A DNA stretch of 64,000 nucleotides from Niameybacter massiliensis (GCF_001282685.1 NZ_LN875034.1:585551-649550); one strand, 5' to 3'; shown: positions 44,911-54,761, numbered from the stretch's first letter. The notes: generated from the letters alone by a model not told the origin. A program made the numbers and translations.

Positions 44911-46662
44911 ATGAAAGGGAAAGTTTTTAAATCAATCGTAGCAACAACAATGGCAACAACGATGTTAATGGGAAGTTTAACAGGTTGTGCACAAAGTAGT
45001 GGTGGTAGCAGTAACGGTACGAGTACAGATACGAGTGTAGACACAAGTGACAAACCAGATACTTGGATTGCAGACCGTACAATTGTAGTTCAAGCTTATG
45101 TAGATGATATTGGTTATTCACTACCAAATAATTTAAGTGATACACCTGTTGGAAAAGAAATTAAAAGACTTACAGGGATTGATGTAGAGATTCAATATAC
45201 ACCAGGTGATAACGATGCAGCAGTTCTTGCTTCTCATCTTGCATCAGGTAGTATTCCAGATGTAGTTGTTACGTACTTAAATGATTCATCAAGACCAGAA
45301 TTTTCATTATTACATAAAGCAGCAAAAGAGGGGATGTTTGCTGATGTAACAGAGTATATGAAAAACTCAAAAGTATATAAGAAGTATTTAGAAGAAGGCT
45401 ATCTTCCAAATGATGCTTATAAAAATATTACTTTTAGAGATGACTTAGACGGTGCATACATCATGCAACTTTCTATTCCAGCAGTGGATAGAACACTAGA
45501 ATTCAATCCACAAGAAGAATATGTAGGTGGAATGTACATCCAAAAAGATATTGTAGATGCACTTGGTATTAATCCAAGTGAAATTAGAACACAAGAGCAA
45601 TTCTATCAATTATTAGTAGATATTAAAAATGGTGGTTTTACAGACGATCATGGTCAACCAGTTTATCCATTAGGACCTAAATACTGGGGTGGTTCAAAAG
45701 ATACTTTAGATTATATTGTTCGTGGTTATGACTGGGGAGTAAGTGATGGTTATAACATGGATACAGATGGAACAATCAAACATGAAGTTGAAACAGATTA
45801 TGTTTATAAGAAAATTGACTTTGTAAGACAATTATTAGCTGAAAATTTAATTAATCCAGAGTTCTTTACAATGGATGGAACACGTGCAGCTGAAGTATCA
45901 GAAACACACAACTCAGCTATTATTGCAGACGTACATAACTACAAAGAGATTGTATATCAAACAGGTGACTGGGTACCACTAGGACCTTTAGATGACTACA
46001 CAGGAGATAATGCAAGAACTGTTCGTGGTAAAACAGGTTATGGTGCTTGGGCTATCTCAGCAGATTCAAAAAATCCAGAAGAAATCTTTGCATTCTTTGA
46101 TTTCTTATCAACTCCACAAGGTAAAATGTTAGGAAATTACGGAGTTGAAGGTGTTCATTATGATTTAGTAGATGGTAAACCAGTGGTTAAAGAAGAAGTA
46201 TTAGAACATTTAAATAATGGTGATTCAGAATGGTTAATTAACAATGTAGGTGCATCATTTGGTGGATCTGGTGTAGTATTCTGGGAATATGTTATGACAG
46301 ACCTTGATTGGCTTGAAGAATGTGGAGAAAGTCGTCCAGGCGCATCTGCAGGAACAGGCTTTGAAGGCGCAATTCAAATTGCGACAGATTACCCATACAA
46401 GAAAAAACTTGTACCAGGATTAAAAGCAACAGCTTACCTTTCATCAGAAGGTTTAGAAGAAGTAAAAGCACAAATGTCATTACTTGACTATAGAGAAATG
46501 CTTGTTCAAGCAATGTATGCACCAAATGAAAAAGAAGTACAAAACATTGTAGAAGGTTTCCGTACACAACTTCAAAAAGCTGGTTTAGAAGAATTTAGAG
46601 ATTACTTAACAGAGACTTATACAGAAGATAAAGAAAGCATCAATTTCTATCCAGTGAATTAA
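44911..46662 (+). CDS. Oligosaccharide ABC transporter binding lipoprotein, LplA type
   Basis: A 583-residue extracytoplasmic solute-binding protein. The signal peptide is MKGKVFKSIVATTMATTMLM with lipobox LTGC (Cys27), then a Ser/Gly/Thr linker to about residue 45. The large size and VQAYVDDIGYSLPNNLSDTP beginning place it in the group that binds bulky oligosaccharides or glycopeptides. C-terminal WLEECGESRPGASAGTGFEG and YREMLVQAMYAPNEKEVQNI are typical of LplA/YtcQ proteins. AGAGGAGGTAATAAG is a strong binding site. A stable hairpin without a T-run follows its stop, as in many transporter operons where the binding protein is overproduced. Confidence 0.92.
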   Translation: MKGKVFKSIVATTMATTMLMGSLTGCAQSSGGSSNGTSTDTSVDTSDKPDTWIADRTIVVQAYVDDIGYSLPNNLSDTPVGKEIKRLTGIDVEIQYTPGDNDAAVLASHLASGSIPDVVVTYLNDSSRPEFSLLHKAAKEGMFADVTEYMKNSKVYKKYLEEGYLPNDAYKNITFRDDLDGAYIMQLSIPAVDRTLEFNPQEEYVGGMYIQKDIVDALGINPSEIRTQEQFYQLLVDIKNGGFTDDHGQPVYPLGPKYWGGSKDTLDYIVRGYDWGVSDGYNMDTDGTIKHEVETDYVYKKIDFVRQLLAENLINPEFFTMDGTRAAEVSETHNSAIIADVHNYKEIVYQTGDWVPLGPLDDYTGDNARTVRGKTGYGAWAISADSKNPEEIFAFFDFLSTPQGKMLGNYGVEGVHYDLVDGKPVVKEEVLEHLNNGDSEWLINNVGASFGGSGVVFWEYVMTDLDWLEECGESRPGASAGTGFEGAIQIATDYPYKKKLVPGLKATAYLSSEGLEEVKAQMSLLDYREMLVQAMYAPNEKEVQNIVEGFRTQLQKAGLEEFRDYLTETYTEDKESINFYPVN

Positions 46663-46664
46663 TC

Positions 46665-46700
46665 ATTATGCCTCTACTACTTTGGTAGTGGAGGCATAAT
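46665..46700 (+). other. Stabilising hairpin after the binding-protein gene
   Basis: A 16 bp stem (46665-46680 with 46685-46700, one G-U) and 4-base loop directly follow the stop and are followed by A, not T. It probably protects the upstream mRNA from 3' decay. Confidence 0.65.
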
Positions 46701-46724
46701 AAAAAAGAAAGGATATAGGAGTAC

Positions 46725-47645
46725 ATGGAAAAAGTGAAAAAGGTAAAGAAAACAAAAATTAAAGAAAATTTAGGTGACAGACTTATTCAGGCATTTATAT
46801 ATTTTGTTGTTATCGCACTATGCTTAGCAATTATAGTTCCTTGCATCAATGTATTAGCCTTATCCTTTAATGATGGAGCTGATGCAGCAAAAGGTGGTAT
46901 TTATTTCTGGCCTCGTGTATTTACTTTAGATAACTATAAAGAAGTATTTGCAGATGGCAAAATTATGAAAGCATACAGTATTACAATTGGAAGGACAGTA
47001 ATAGGAACATCATTAAGTTTAATTGTTACATCACTTGCAGCCTTTGCACTTAAAGAAAAGGATTTGCCAGGTAGAAAACTTATAACAATGATGATTACAT
47101 TCACTATGTTATTTAGTGGTGGTATGATTCCAACTTATATTCAATACAAAAATTTAGGATTATTAAACTCTTTCTGGGTATATGTTATCCCAGGAATGGT
47201 AGGTGTAACAAATCTATTAATGGTTAGAACATTCTTTGAATCTATTCCAGATAGCTTAGAGGAATCAGCTAAGTTAGATGGGTGTGGTTATTTTAAAACT
47301 TATACTCAAATAATCTTACCACTGAGTAAGCCTGTTATTGCAGTAGTAGGACTATATACAGCAGTAGGACATTGGAATGATTGGTTCTCAGGTGCATTTT
47401 ACATGAATTCTAGTAAATTATGGCCAGTACAAACAGTACTTCAACAAATGTTATCAAGAGCAATGGCTTCTTCACAAGAAGTTACAACAGCATCACAAGC
47501 AATTGCACAAGCTAATAGTGCTGTAACATCAGACTCATTAAAGATGGCTGCAGTTATTGTTACAACAGTTCCAATCCTTTGTGTATATCCTTTCGTACAA
47601 AAATATTTTGCTAAAGGTGCTATGATTGGAGCAGTAAAAGGATAA
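46725..47645 (+). CDS. Carbohydrate ABC permease, LplC/YtcP family
   Basis: A 306-residue permease. A basic N-terminus (VKKVKKTKIKENLGDRL) precedes the first helix FIYFVVIALCLAIIVPCINV. The EAA loop EESAKLDGCGYFKTYTQIIL is at about residues 179-198, and the C-terminal KYFAKGAMIGAVKG is typical of the LplC group. AAAGGATATAGGAG precedes the ATG. It forms the importer channel with the LplB-like protein. Confidence 0.92.
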   Translation: MEKVKKVKKTKIKENLGDRLIQAFIYFVVIALCLAIIVPCINVLALSFNDGADAAKGGIYFWPRVFTLDNYKEVFADGKIMKAYSITIGRTVIGTSLSLIVTSLAAFALKEKDLPGRKLITMMITFTMLFSGGMIPTYIQYKNLGLLNSFWVYVIPGMVGVTNLLMVRTFFESIPDSLEESAKLDGCGYFKTYTQIILPLSKPVIAVVGLYTAVGHWNDWFSGAFYMNSSKLWPVQTVLQQMLSRAMASSQEVTTASQAIAQANSAVTSDSLKMAAVIVTTVPILCVYPFVQKYFAKGAMIGAVKG

Positions 47646-47678
47646 GAAGTGGTAAATAACTTAAACATGAAAATAAGT

Positions 47679-47719
47679 GGGGCGTTGCACTAAGCCAAGT
47701 TAGCGCAGCGCTCCTTTTT
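47679..47719 (+). terminator. Terminator/attenuator between importer and catabolic genes
   Basis: GGGGCGTTGC (47679-47688) pairs fully, with two G-U pairs, with GCAGCGCTCC (47705-47714); five T follow. Only 17 bases then separate it from the PfkB start, so it likely lowers read-through from importer to enzymes. Confidence 0.75.
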
Positions 47720-47736
47720 GATAGAGGAGAATGAAA

Positions 47737-48669
47737 ATGAAAAAATGGGATGTATATGTCTATGGTGATATTAATATTGACCTTGTAATTCCAGGTGTAG
47801 AGAAGTTTCCTTTACCAGGGCAAGAGGATGTTGTAGATATAATGAATACCTATGTGGGTGGTGGCGCTGCAGTCTTTACATTAGGCATTGGAAAGTTAGG
47901 ATTAAATCCTGTATTTCAAGGAACTATTGGAGATGACTGCTATGGTAAGTTTATACGTGATGAGTTTCACATAAAAAATGTAGATGATACTTTACTTGCT
48001 ACAAGCAGTATGAATAAAACAGGTATCTCAATTAGCTTTACTAATGAAAAAGATCGTTCTTTCCTTACCTATAGAGGGACTAATGATGAGATAGACTTAT
48101 CCAAGATAGATCTTGAAGGTGTAGGACAATCTAGACATATTCATGTAACGGGGTATGCAGGCACTAAAAATCATCATCAGTACTTAGAACTTCTTAGAAG
48201 AGTAAAAGATATGAATGAAGTTACTGTATCTTTTGATTTAGGATGGGATGATGCTGGAGAATGGTATCAAGGTATTTATGAACTCTTCCCTTACATAGAT
48301 GTACTCTTTATGAATGAGACAGAAGCTATCCACTATAGTCGTAAACAAACAGCTATAGATGCTGCTCTAGATTTCTCACAAACATGTTCTTTAGTAGTGA
48401 TTAAATTAGGAAAGAAAGGTTCAATGGCAATAAAGAATGGGGAAATTTATGAAGCTTGTGCCTATACAGTGAAGGCTGTAGATACAACTGGAGCTGGAGA
48501 TTCCTTTAATGCAGGATTCGTATATGGATTTTTAAAGGGTAAGAGTGTAGAAGAAAGCCTTAAATGCGGTAATGGATGTGGTGCATTATCTGTAACACAA
48601 TTAGGTGGTAATACAGGTTTCCCACAAGAACATGAGCTATTAGAATTCATTTCAAAACAAGAAAGGTAG
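47737..48669 (+). CDS. PfkB/ribokinase-family sugar kinase
   Basis: Start ATG 47737 (GAGGAG seven bases upstream) gives 310 residues. The N-terminal signature is VYGDINIDLVI with FPLPGQEDVVDIMNTYVGGG, then VVIKLGKKGSMAIKNG and the anion-hole/catalytic motif VDTTGAGDSFNAGFVYGFL near residues 250-268, whose Asp is the catalytic base. It should phosphorylate a sugar or a nucleoside/sugar derivative with ATP in the cytoplasm. As a first intracellular step after ABC import it may supply the 6-phosphate group that the GH4 enzyme (48678) requires; that is inference. It is separated by eight bases from the GH4 gene. Confidence 0.92.
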   Translation: MKKWDVYVYGDINIDLVIPGVEKFPLPGQEDVVDIMNTYVGGGAAVFTLGIGKLGLNPVFQGTIGDDCYGKFIRDEFHIKNVDDTLLATSSMNKTGISISFTNEKDRSFLTYRGTNDEIDLSKIDLEGVGQSRHIHVTGYAGTKNHHQYLELLRRVKDMNEVTVSFDLGWDDAGEWYQGIYELFPYIDVLFMNETEAIHYSRKQTAIDAALDFSQTCSLVVIKLGKKGSMAIKNGEIYEACAYTVKAVDTTGAGDSFNAGFVYGFLKGKSVEESLKCGNGCGALSVTQLGGNTGFPQEHELLEFISKQER

Positions 48670-48677
48670 GAGATATC

Positions 48678-50036
48678 ATGAAAATAGCAGTTATTGGAGG
48701 CGCAGGTGTTCGTACCGTTATATTTGTTAATGGATTATTAGATCGTTATAAAGCTTTAAACATTAATAAGGTTGTTCTTTTTGATATAGACGGAGAGAAA
48801 TTGGAGATCATAGGTAAGCTTTGCAAACATGTTGTAGAACGTAGAAATGAAACGTTACAAGTAGAAGTTGCATATGAAGCAGTAGAAGCGATTACCGGAG
48901 CGGATTATATTGTTACAACACTTCGCGTAGGTGGGGACCACTCAAGAGTTGTAGATGAAACCATTGCATTAGAAACAGGAGTGATTGGTCAAGAGACAAC
49001 AGGTGTAGGTGGATTCTCTATGGCAGTACGTACAATTCCTGTACTTATAGAATACTGTGAACTCATTAAAGAGCACGCACCAAATGCTTGGATTTTCAAC
49101 TTTAGTAATCCTTCAGGTCTTGTGACACAAGCACTAAGAAGTAAGGGATATGACAAAATTATAGGGATTTGCGATGCACCAAGTAGTACTAAGTTCCGTA
49201 TGGCACATGCCCTAGATGTAGCAGAAAAAGATTTATATGTGGAATTCTTTGGACTTAATCATCTTTCTTGGATTAGTAGTGTGAAACGATACGAAGAGGA
49301 GATGCTACCTACATTATTAAATGACGATGCTTTCTTAAATGGCATTCAGGAGTTTTCTATGTTTGATCCAGATCTACTTAGACAAATTGGATTCTTACCA
49401 AATGAGTATCTTTATTACTACTATCATAGAGAAAAAGCATTAGAAAACATTCTTAAATCAGGTGCTACACGTGGTAAGACAATCGAAGCTGTAAATATAC
49501 AAATGATGGAAGAACTCAAACGTATTAATATAGATGAACAACCAGAAGAAGCACTTCAAATCTTCCTTTACTACATGGAAGTAAGAGAACGTTCTTATAT
49601 GAGTATTGAAACAGGAAGTAACAAAAAAGCAGAGATAGAAAGAGGTAATTTACAAGTTCCAGATGGTATAGGTTATGCTGGTGTGATGCTAGATTGTATT
49701 GAAGGTTTACAAAGTGAAGAAGGTAGACATCTTGTACTTTCTGTACAAAACCAAGGATGTATGGCAGGCTTAGCACCGGAAGATGTGGTTGAAGTAACTT
49801 GTAACGTTTCTAAAGAAGGCATCCATCCAGTAGCAGTTGGTGAAGTACCAGAGTACTGCAATGTCCTTATTCATGCTATTAAGTTATATGAAAAACTAAC
49901 AGTAGAAGCAATTTTTACAAAATCTAAAGAAAAAGCAATACAAGCATTAACATTACATCCACTTATTAATTCATACTCACTTGCAAAAGTACTTGTAGAA
50001 AAATACGACCAAGCTTATGGTGGGCTTTTTAATTAA
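48678..50036 (+). CDS. GH4 family 6-phospho-glycosidase
   Basis: A 452-residue NAD- and metal-dependent glycosidase. The N-terminal dinucleotide fold reads MKIAVIGGAGVRTVIFVNGL; TTLRVGGDHSRVVDE and GQETTGVGGFSMAVRTIPVL follow, with NFSNPSGLVTQAL. Metal ligands are Cys165 in GICDAPSS and His195 in FFGLNHLSW. GH4 enzymes open glycosidic bonds by a redox mechanism and many need a 6-phosphorylated substrate, usually delivered by a PTS. No PTS is encoded here; an ABC importer and a kinase are, so the phosphate may be added after uptake. AAGGTAGGAGATATC precedes the ATG. Confidence 0.92.
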   Translation: MKIAVIGGAGVRTVIFVNGLLDRYKALNINKVVLFDIDGEKLEIIGKLCKHVVERRNETLQVEVAYEAVEAITGADYIVTTLRVGGDHSRVVDETIALETGVIGQETTGVGGFSMAVRTIPVLIEYCELIKEHAPNAWIFNFSNPSGLVTQALRSKGYDKIIGICDAPSSTKFRMAHALDVAEKDLYVEFFGLNHLSWISSVKRYEEEMLPTLLNDDAFLNGIQEFSMFDPDLLRQIGFLPNEYLYYYYHREKALENILKSGATRGKTIEAVNIQMMEELKRINIDEQPEEALQIFLYYMEVRERSYMSIETGSNKKAEIERGNLQVPDGIGYAGVMLDCIEGLQSEEGRHLVLSVQNQGCMAGLAPEDVVEVTCNVSKEGIHPVAVGEVPEYCNVLIHAIKLYEKLTVEAIFTKSKEKAIQALTLHPLINSYSLAKVLVEKYDQAYGGLFN

Positions 50037-50059
50037 AGTAAACTTAAAGGAGAATACAT

Positions 50060-53000
50060 ATGCCATTTGACTTTCATAATAAAGGACGCATTAACAATTT
50101 AATCGAAGAACTTCAAGAACTTAGATATAGAAATCTCCATGATATTGCTTCATTTAATTGGTATACAGATGATGGGACAGTAGGTAATCGTATGCCACAA
50201 GGAGAACCAGTAACAGTAACACCTGGATTTAGATGGAAAGGCTGGGATCAATATAACTGGTTATGTACAAAAATTAGTATCCCAGAGACACTCAAAGATG
50301 AAGAAGTGATAGGGCTATTTGATTTTGGTGTACCTGTTGGAACAGGAAATAACAGTCACTTTGAAAGTTTACTTTATTTAAATGGTAAACCTTATCAAGG
50401 AGTAGATGGTAATCATAAAGAAATCTTCCTAGAAGTAGGTGAAAACGGATTAGAGTTAGATCTTAAGTTCCGAGTATGGTCAGGGCTAAGTGGAGGTGGC
50501 GTACCTCATGATATGGCTATGGAAATTGTACGTGCACAGTTTGGTGTACTGGACCATCCTACAGATGATCTTTATTTCTTAGCACGTAGCGTATTAGAAA
50601 CTCATGCACTACTAGACGATAACAATGAATACAAACAATGGTTACTGAGTGAGCTTGTTCAAACTTTTAAATTAGTAGATTACTTAGAACCAAAGTCAGA
50701 AGCATTCTATGCGAGTACAAAAAAAGCTTACGAATATTTAAGTAGTAAAATGGATGGACGCGGCAAGCCAAATGTAAGTGTGAGTATGTTAGGACATACG
50801 CATATTGATGTAGCTTGGCTATGGAGACTACGCCATACAAGAGAAAAGGCAGCAAGATCTTTCTCAACAGTGAATCGCTTAATGGACAAATATGATCATT
50901 ATAGCTTTTTACAGTCACAAGCTCAGCTTTATGAATATATCAAAAATGATTATCCGGATATCTATGAACATATCAAAAAGCGTGTAGCAGAAGGCAGATG
51001 GGAACCATCAGGTGCTATGTGGGTAGAGTGTGACTGTAATGTTGTATCAGGAGAATCTCTTGTAAGACAAATCTTAATAGGTAAGAACTTCTTCAAAGAT
51101 GAGTTTAATTATGAGAGTGAATTCCTATGGCTACCTGATGTATTTGGTTACTCATGGGCTATGCCACAGATTCTTAAGAAATCTGGTGTCAATACATTCA
51201 TGACAACCAAAATCAGCTGGAATGATATGAATAAGATGCCATATGATACCTTTACCTGGAGGGGAATGGATGGTAGTGAAGTGACAGCACACTTTATCAC
51301 AACAACAGATGAAGGCGATAGCTATTACACTTACAATGGAGATTCTAGACCTTATGCTGTAAAAGGCGTATGGGATAACTATAGCAATAAAGATACTAAC
51401 AATGACCTCATTATTTCTTATGGATATGGTGATGGAGGCGGTGGCCCAAACAGAGATATGATTAAAACAATCTCTACACTTAACCAGATTCCTGGTATTC
51501 CAAGTGTCAAAGTGGAAACAGCTACAGATTATTTTAGAAGACTCAATGAGACAATCACCAACAATGAAATGAATGGCTATCTTCCAACATGGGATGGAGA
51601 ACTCTACTTAGAATTCCATCGTGGGACCTATACTTCACAAGGCTATAACAAACGTATGAATCGTAAGCTAGAGAACTTCTTACGAGATACAGAAATTATG
51701 AGTGTCCTTGCACATCAGCTCAAAGGAGTTTCTTATAATAAAGAAGATTTATTAAAAGCATGGAAGATTGTACTTTGTCATCAATTCCATGATATTTTAC
51801 CAGGTTCATCAATTAAAGAAGTTTATGATGATAGCCGTCTTGAGTATGCACAAGCAAAGGCGCTACTGGATAATGCAATGGAACAAGTTAAAGTAAGTTT
51901 AATGACAGAAGAAGAAGGAACTTACACTGTATTTAATAATAGTAACTGGACAAGAGATAGCTACATTACAGTAGAAGGTGCGCAAGAAGGAGATACTTTT
52001 ATAAATGAAGAGGGCAATCTCTTAAAGAGTGCAGTAGAGGGTAGTGTGGCAACAGTCCTTATAAAAGGTATGAAACCATTTGCCTTTACTACAATTAAAA
52101 AGGTAAATAACTGTGATACAGTATTCCCATTAAAACTTAATACACAAGAAGTAGAGACACCTTATTACCGTATTAGCTGGAATGAAGCAGGGCAGCTTAT
52201 AAGTATCTATGACAAAGAAGCTAAGCGTGAGGTCTTGCCAGTAGGTGCAAAAGGAAATGTCCTTCAAGTATTTGAAGATAAACCTCGTTGTTTTGATGCT
52301 TGGGAGTTAGAAGCAACTATTGATCTTAAGATGGAAGAGGTAACCTGCTTAAAAGCAGTAGAAGTTAGACAAAATGAACTAGGTATCTTTGTAGATTTTA
52401 CATGGACTTACCATAAGTCAGAGATTAGACAAACTATGTGCCTCTACTTTGATAAGAAACGTATTGATTTCAAAACAGAAGTGGATTGGCAAGAACGTCA
52501 GCGCTTTGTAAAAGCTGCATTCCCTATTGATGTACGTGCAGTAGATGCAAGATTTGATATCCAATACGGTAATATTAGACGACCTATTACAAGAAACAAT
52601 AGCTGGGAAGCTGCTAAGTTTGAAGTCATTGCACATAAATGGATCGACTTATCAGAAACAGGTTATGGTGTAGCCCTTCTTAATGATTGTAAATATGGTC
52701 ATGACATTAAAGAAAATGTGATGCGTATATCTCTTATTAAGTCAGCAATAGATCCAGATTATAGTGCTGATTTAGGCAATCATACTTTTACCTATGCGAT
52801 TTTACCTCACAGCACTGAATGGTATGAGGCAAATATTGAGCAAGAAGCTTTTGATTTAAATAACCCATTAAATGCATTAGAAGGTACATGCAAGCTTATG
52901 AATAAATCACTTTTTGCTTTTGATCAAGCCAATATTGAAGTAGACTGTATTAAGCTTGCTGAACGAGGAGATCAAATCATCTTACGTTTCCATGAGTTTA

Positions 53001-53161
53001 TGGGAAGACGTACAAAAGTGAATGTACAAAGTGGATTAGAGATCGTAAGTTGGCAAGAATGTAACTTAATAGAAAATGCAATAGAAGAAGCAAAAACTTC
53101 TACTATTGCAGTAGAAGTGACACCTTATGAAATCAAAACTATATCAATTAACTTAAAATAA
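50060..53161 (+). CDS. GH38 alpha-mannosidase
   Basis: A 1033-residue retaining alpha-mannosidase. After an N-terminal domain of about 240 residues, the catalytic domain starts LGHTHIDVAWLWRLRHTREK (His, Asp zinc ligands). The nucleophile is Asp360 in WLPDVFGYSWAMPQIL. LYLEFHRGTYTSQGYNKRMNR and KIVLCHQFHDILPGSSIKEV (His zinc ligand) follow. The last ~400 residues are the beta-sandwich regions. There is no signal peptide, so it cleaves imported mannosides in the cytoplasm. GH38 acts on alpha-mannosyl ends of N-glycans and mannans. It is the strongest clue to the substrate of the locus. Confidence 0.95.
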   Translation: MPFDFHNKGRINNLIEELQELRYRNLHDIASFNWYTDDGTVGNRMPQGEPVTVTPGFRWKGWDQYNWLCTKISIPETLKDEEVIGLFDFGVPVGTGNNSHFESLLYLNGKPYQGVDGNHKEIFLEVGENGLELDLKFRVWSGLSGGGVPHDMAMEIVRAQFGVLDHPTDDLYFLARSVLETHALLDDNNEYKQWLLSELVQTFKLVDYLEPKSEAFYASTKKAYEYLSSKMDGRGKPNVSVSMLGHTHIDVAWLWRLRHTREKAARSFSTVNRLMDKYDHYSFLQSQAQLYEYIKNDYPDIYEHIKKRVAEGRWEPSGAMWVECDCNVVSGESLVRQILIGKNFFKDEFNYESEFLWLPDVFGYSWAMPQILKKSGVNTFMTTKISWNDMNKMPYDTFTWRGMDGSEVTAHFITTTDEGDSYYTYNGDSRPYAVKGVWDNYSNKDTNNDLIISYGYGDGGGGPNRDMIKTISTLNQIPGIPSVKVETATDYFRRLNETITNNEMNGYLPTWDGELYLEFHRGTYTSQGYNKRMNRKLENFLRDTEIMSVLAHQLKGVSYNKEDLLKAWKIVLCHQFHDILPGSSIKEVYDDSRLEYAQAKALLDNAMEQVKVSLMTEEEGTYTVFNNSNWTRDSYITVEGAQEGDTFINEEGNLLKSAVEGSVATVLIKGMKPFAFTTIKKVNNCDTVFPLKLNTQEVETPYYRISWNEAGQLISIYDKEAKREVLPVGAKGNVLQVFEDKPRCFDAWELEATIDLKMEEVTCLKAVEVRQNELGIFVDFTWTYHKSEIRQTMCLYFDKKRIDFKTEVDWQERQRFVKAAFPIDVRAVDARFDIQYGNIRRPITRNNSWEAAKFEVIAHKWIDLSETGYGVALLNDCKYGHDIKENVMRISLIKSAIDPDYSADLGNHTFTYAILPHSTEWYEANIEQEAFDLNNPLNALEGTCKLMNKSLFAFDQANIEVDCIKLAERGDQIILRFHEFMGRRTKVNVQSGLEIVSWQECNLIENAIEEAKTSTIAVEVTPYEIKTISINLK

Positions 53162-53181
53162 ATTAAAGGAGGAAGTAAAAG

Positions 53182-54678
53182 ATGCAGATTACCCAAAGTA
53201 CGACGCTCACTTATAATGAAGAAACTGAATATATTGTGATACCTTATTTAAAAGAAGAGGGTATCAAGGAGGAGTGGCTGAGACTTTTACTTCCAACTTT
53301 AAAAGAAGAATTTCCTATAGAAACTTTTATAAAAGAACAAAGTAAGCCTGTAATTTATATGAATCAAACATGGGTTCAACTAGAGTTTTTACCTATTATA
53401 AGAGAACAAGTTAATCCGTTAGAAGATGTTAGAAATATATTTAGCCAGTTTGGAAAAACAAATAATCAAAACTGTCAAATCCTATTAGAGCATTTACATA
53501 TTGAAGGCATCTTACAGAGTGAAATGATTCAGATCATTGTAGAGGCTTTGTATGAAGGTGCTTACCATTTTAATAAAGAACATTTAACAAAGGTAACGAG
53601 TGAAAATATTTTTGTATTAAGAGAACACCTAACAGATGAAAAATCAGATTTAACAATCACACTTGTAATGAACACAGATTATAAAGATGTGATTCAAAAA
53701 GGCATGGTGTATGGTAAAGCCATTAATCGTGGACGAACAATCGCTAATATTCCTAATAACTACCTACATGTTAAGGAATTTAGTGCATATGCTAAACAGC
53801 TTGCTACACACTATGGCTTAGAGTGTGAAGTGCTAGGTAATGAAGCATTACAGGCATTAAATTGTGGAGGTATTTTATCTGTTAATGCAGGAAGTGATAA
53901 AGAAGCCAATTTAGTAGTTCTTAAGTACCAAGGTTCTAAGGAGAAAGAACTTAATGCACTTATCGGAAAAGGTGTTATGTTTGATGCTGGAGGTTACCAT
54001 CTTAAATCTTTAGATGGTATGGATGGTATGAAATATGATATGTGTGGTGCAGCCAATGTGCTGGCAGTTATTGAAATGCTGGCAGCATTAAAATGTGAAA
54101 CCAATCTCTTAGCTGTTATACCGGCGGTTGAAAATGTCATTAGTCCAGCAGCGACTAAGATGGGAGATGTGATTACAACCATGTCTGGTAAGACAGTAGA
54201 AATTTGGAATACAGATGCTGAAGGTAGGCTTATTTTATGTGATGCACTAACTTATGCCATTAGGCAAGGGGCAACCAAGCTTATAGATTTAGCAACATTG
54301 ACGTATTCTTGCCAAGGTGCATTAGGAACAGAAATATCCGGTATTTTTTCAAATAATGAAGCGTTCTATCAAGAATTTCTAACCTATGCCAATAAGTCAG
54401 GAGAAAAAGTATGGAGACTTCCACTAGATACAATTTATCATAAGTTACTTAAAAATACTAAGACAGCAGACCTTATCAATTATGCACCTGGATACGGGGC
54501 AGGGGCGAGTGTGGCTGCTTGTTTCTTAGAAGAATTCATAGAAGAAAGACTACCTTGGATTCATTTAGATGTAGTGGGAACCGCAGTATGTAGAAGTGAT
54601 ATCAGTACGAAAGAAAAAGGAGCCACAGGTGTGCTAGCAAGTACAATAGCTTCTTACTTAGAGCATACAAGTAAGTGA
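53182..54678 (+). CDS. M17 leucyl aminopeptidase family protein
   Basis: A 498-residue cytoplasmic metallo-aminopeptidase. The N-terminal ~170 residues are poorly conserved. The catalytic domain has KGVMFDAGGYHLKSLDGMDG and KYDMCGAANVLAVIEMLAAL (Lys, Asp, Asp ligands), AVENVISPAATKMGDVITTM and WNTDAEGRLILCDALTYAIR with the Asp, Glu and catalytic Arg. The usual FDSGG is FDAGG here, and the residue after it differs (YHLK for the typical ISLK), which may alter specificity. An aminopeptidase inside a sugar operon is unusual and would fit a glycopeptide or amino-sugar conjugate substrate. Confidence 0.9.
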   Translation: MQITQSTTLTYNEETEYIVIPYLKEEGIKEEWLRLLLPTLKEEFPIETFIKEQSKPVIYMNQTWVQLEFLPIIREQVNPLEDVRNIFSQFGKTNNQNCQILLEHLHIEGILQSEMIQIIVEALYEGAYHFNKEHLTKVTSENIFVLREHLTDEKSDLTITLVMNTDYKDVIQKGMVYGKAINRGRTIANIPNNYLHVKEFSAYAKQLATHYGLECEVLGNEALQALNCGGILSVNAGSDKEANLVVLKYQGSKEKELNALIGKGVMFDAGGYHLKSLDGMDGMKYDMCGAANVLAVIEMLAALKCETNLLAVIPAVENVISPAATKMGDVITTMSGKTVEIWNTDAEGRLILCDALTYAIRQGATKLIDLATLTYSCQGALGTEISGIFSNNEAFYQEFLTYANKSGEKVWRLPLDTIYHKLLKNTKTADLINYAPGYGAGASVAACFLEEFIEERLPWIHLDVVGTAVCRSDISTKEKGATGVLASTIASYLEHTSK

Positions 54679-54761
54679 AGCTTGAGAGATTGCTAAAGGG
54701 TAGAATTTTATAGTTTTAGAATAGAGTAAAATAATATTTAGAATAAGTTAGGGAGGACAGC

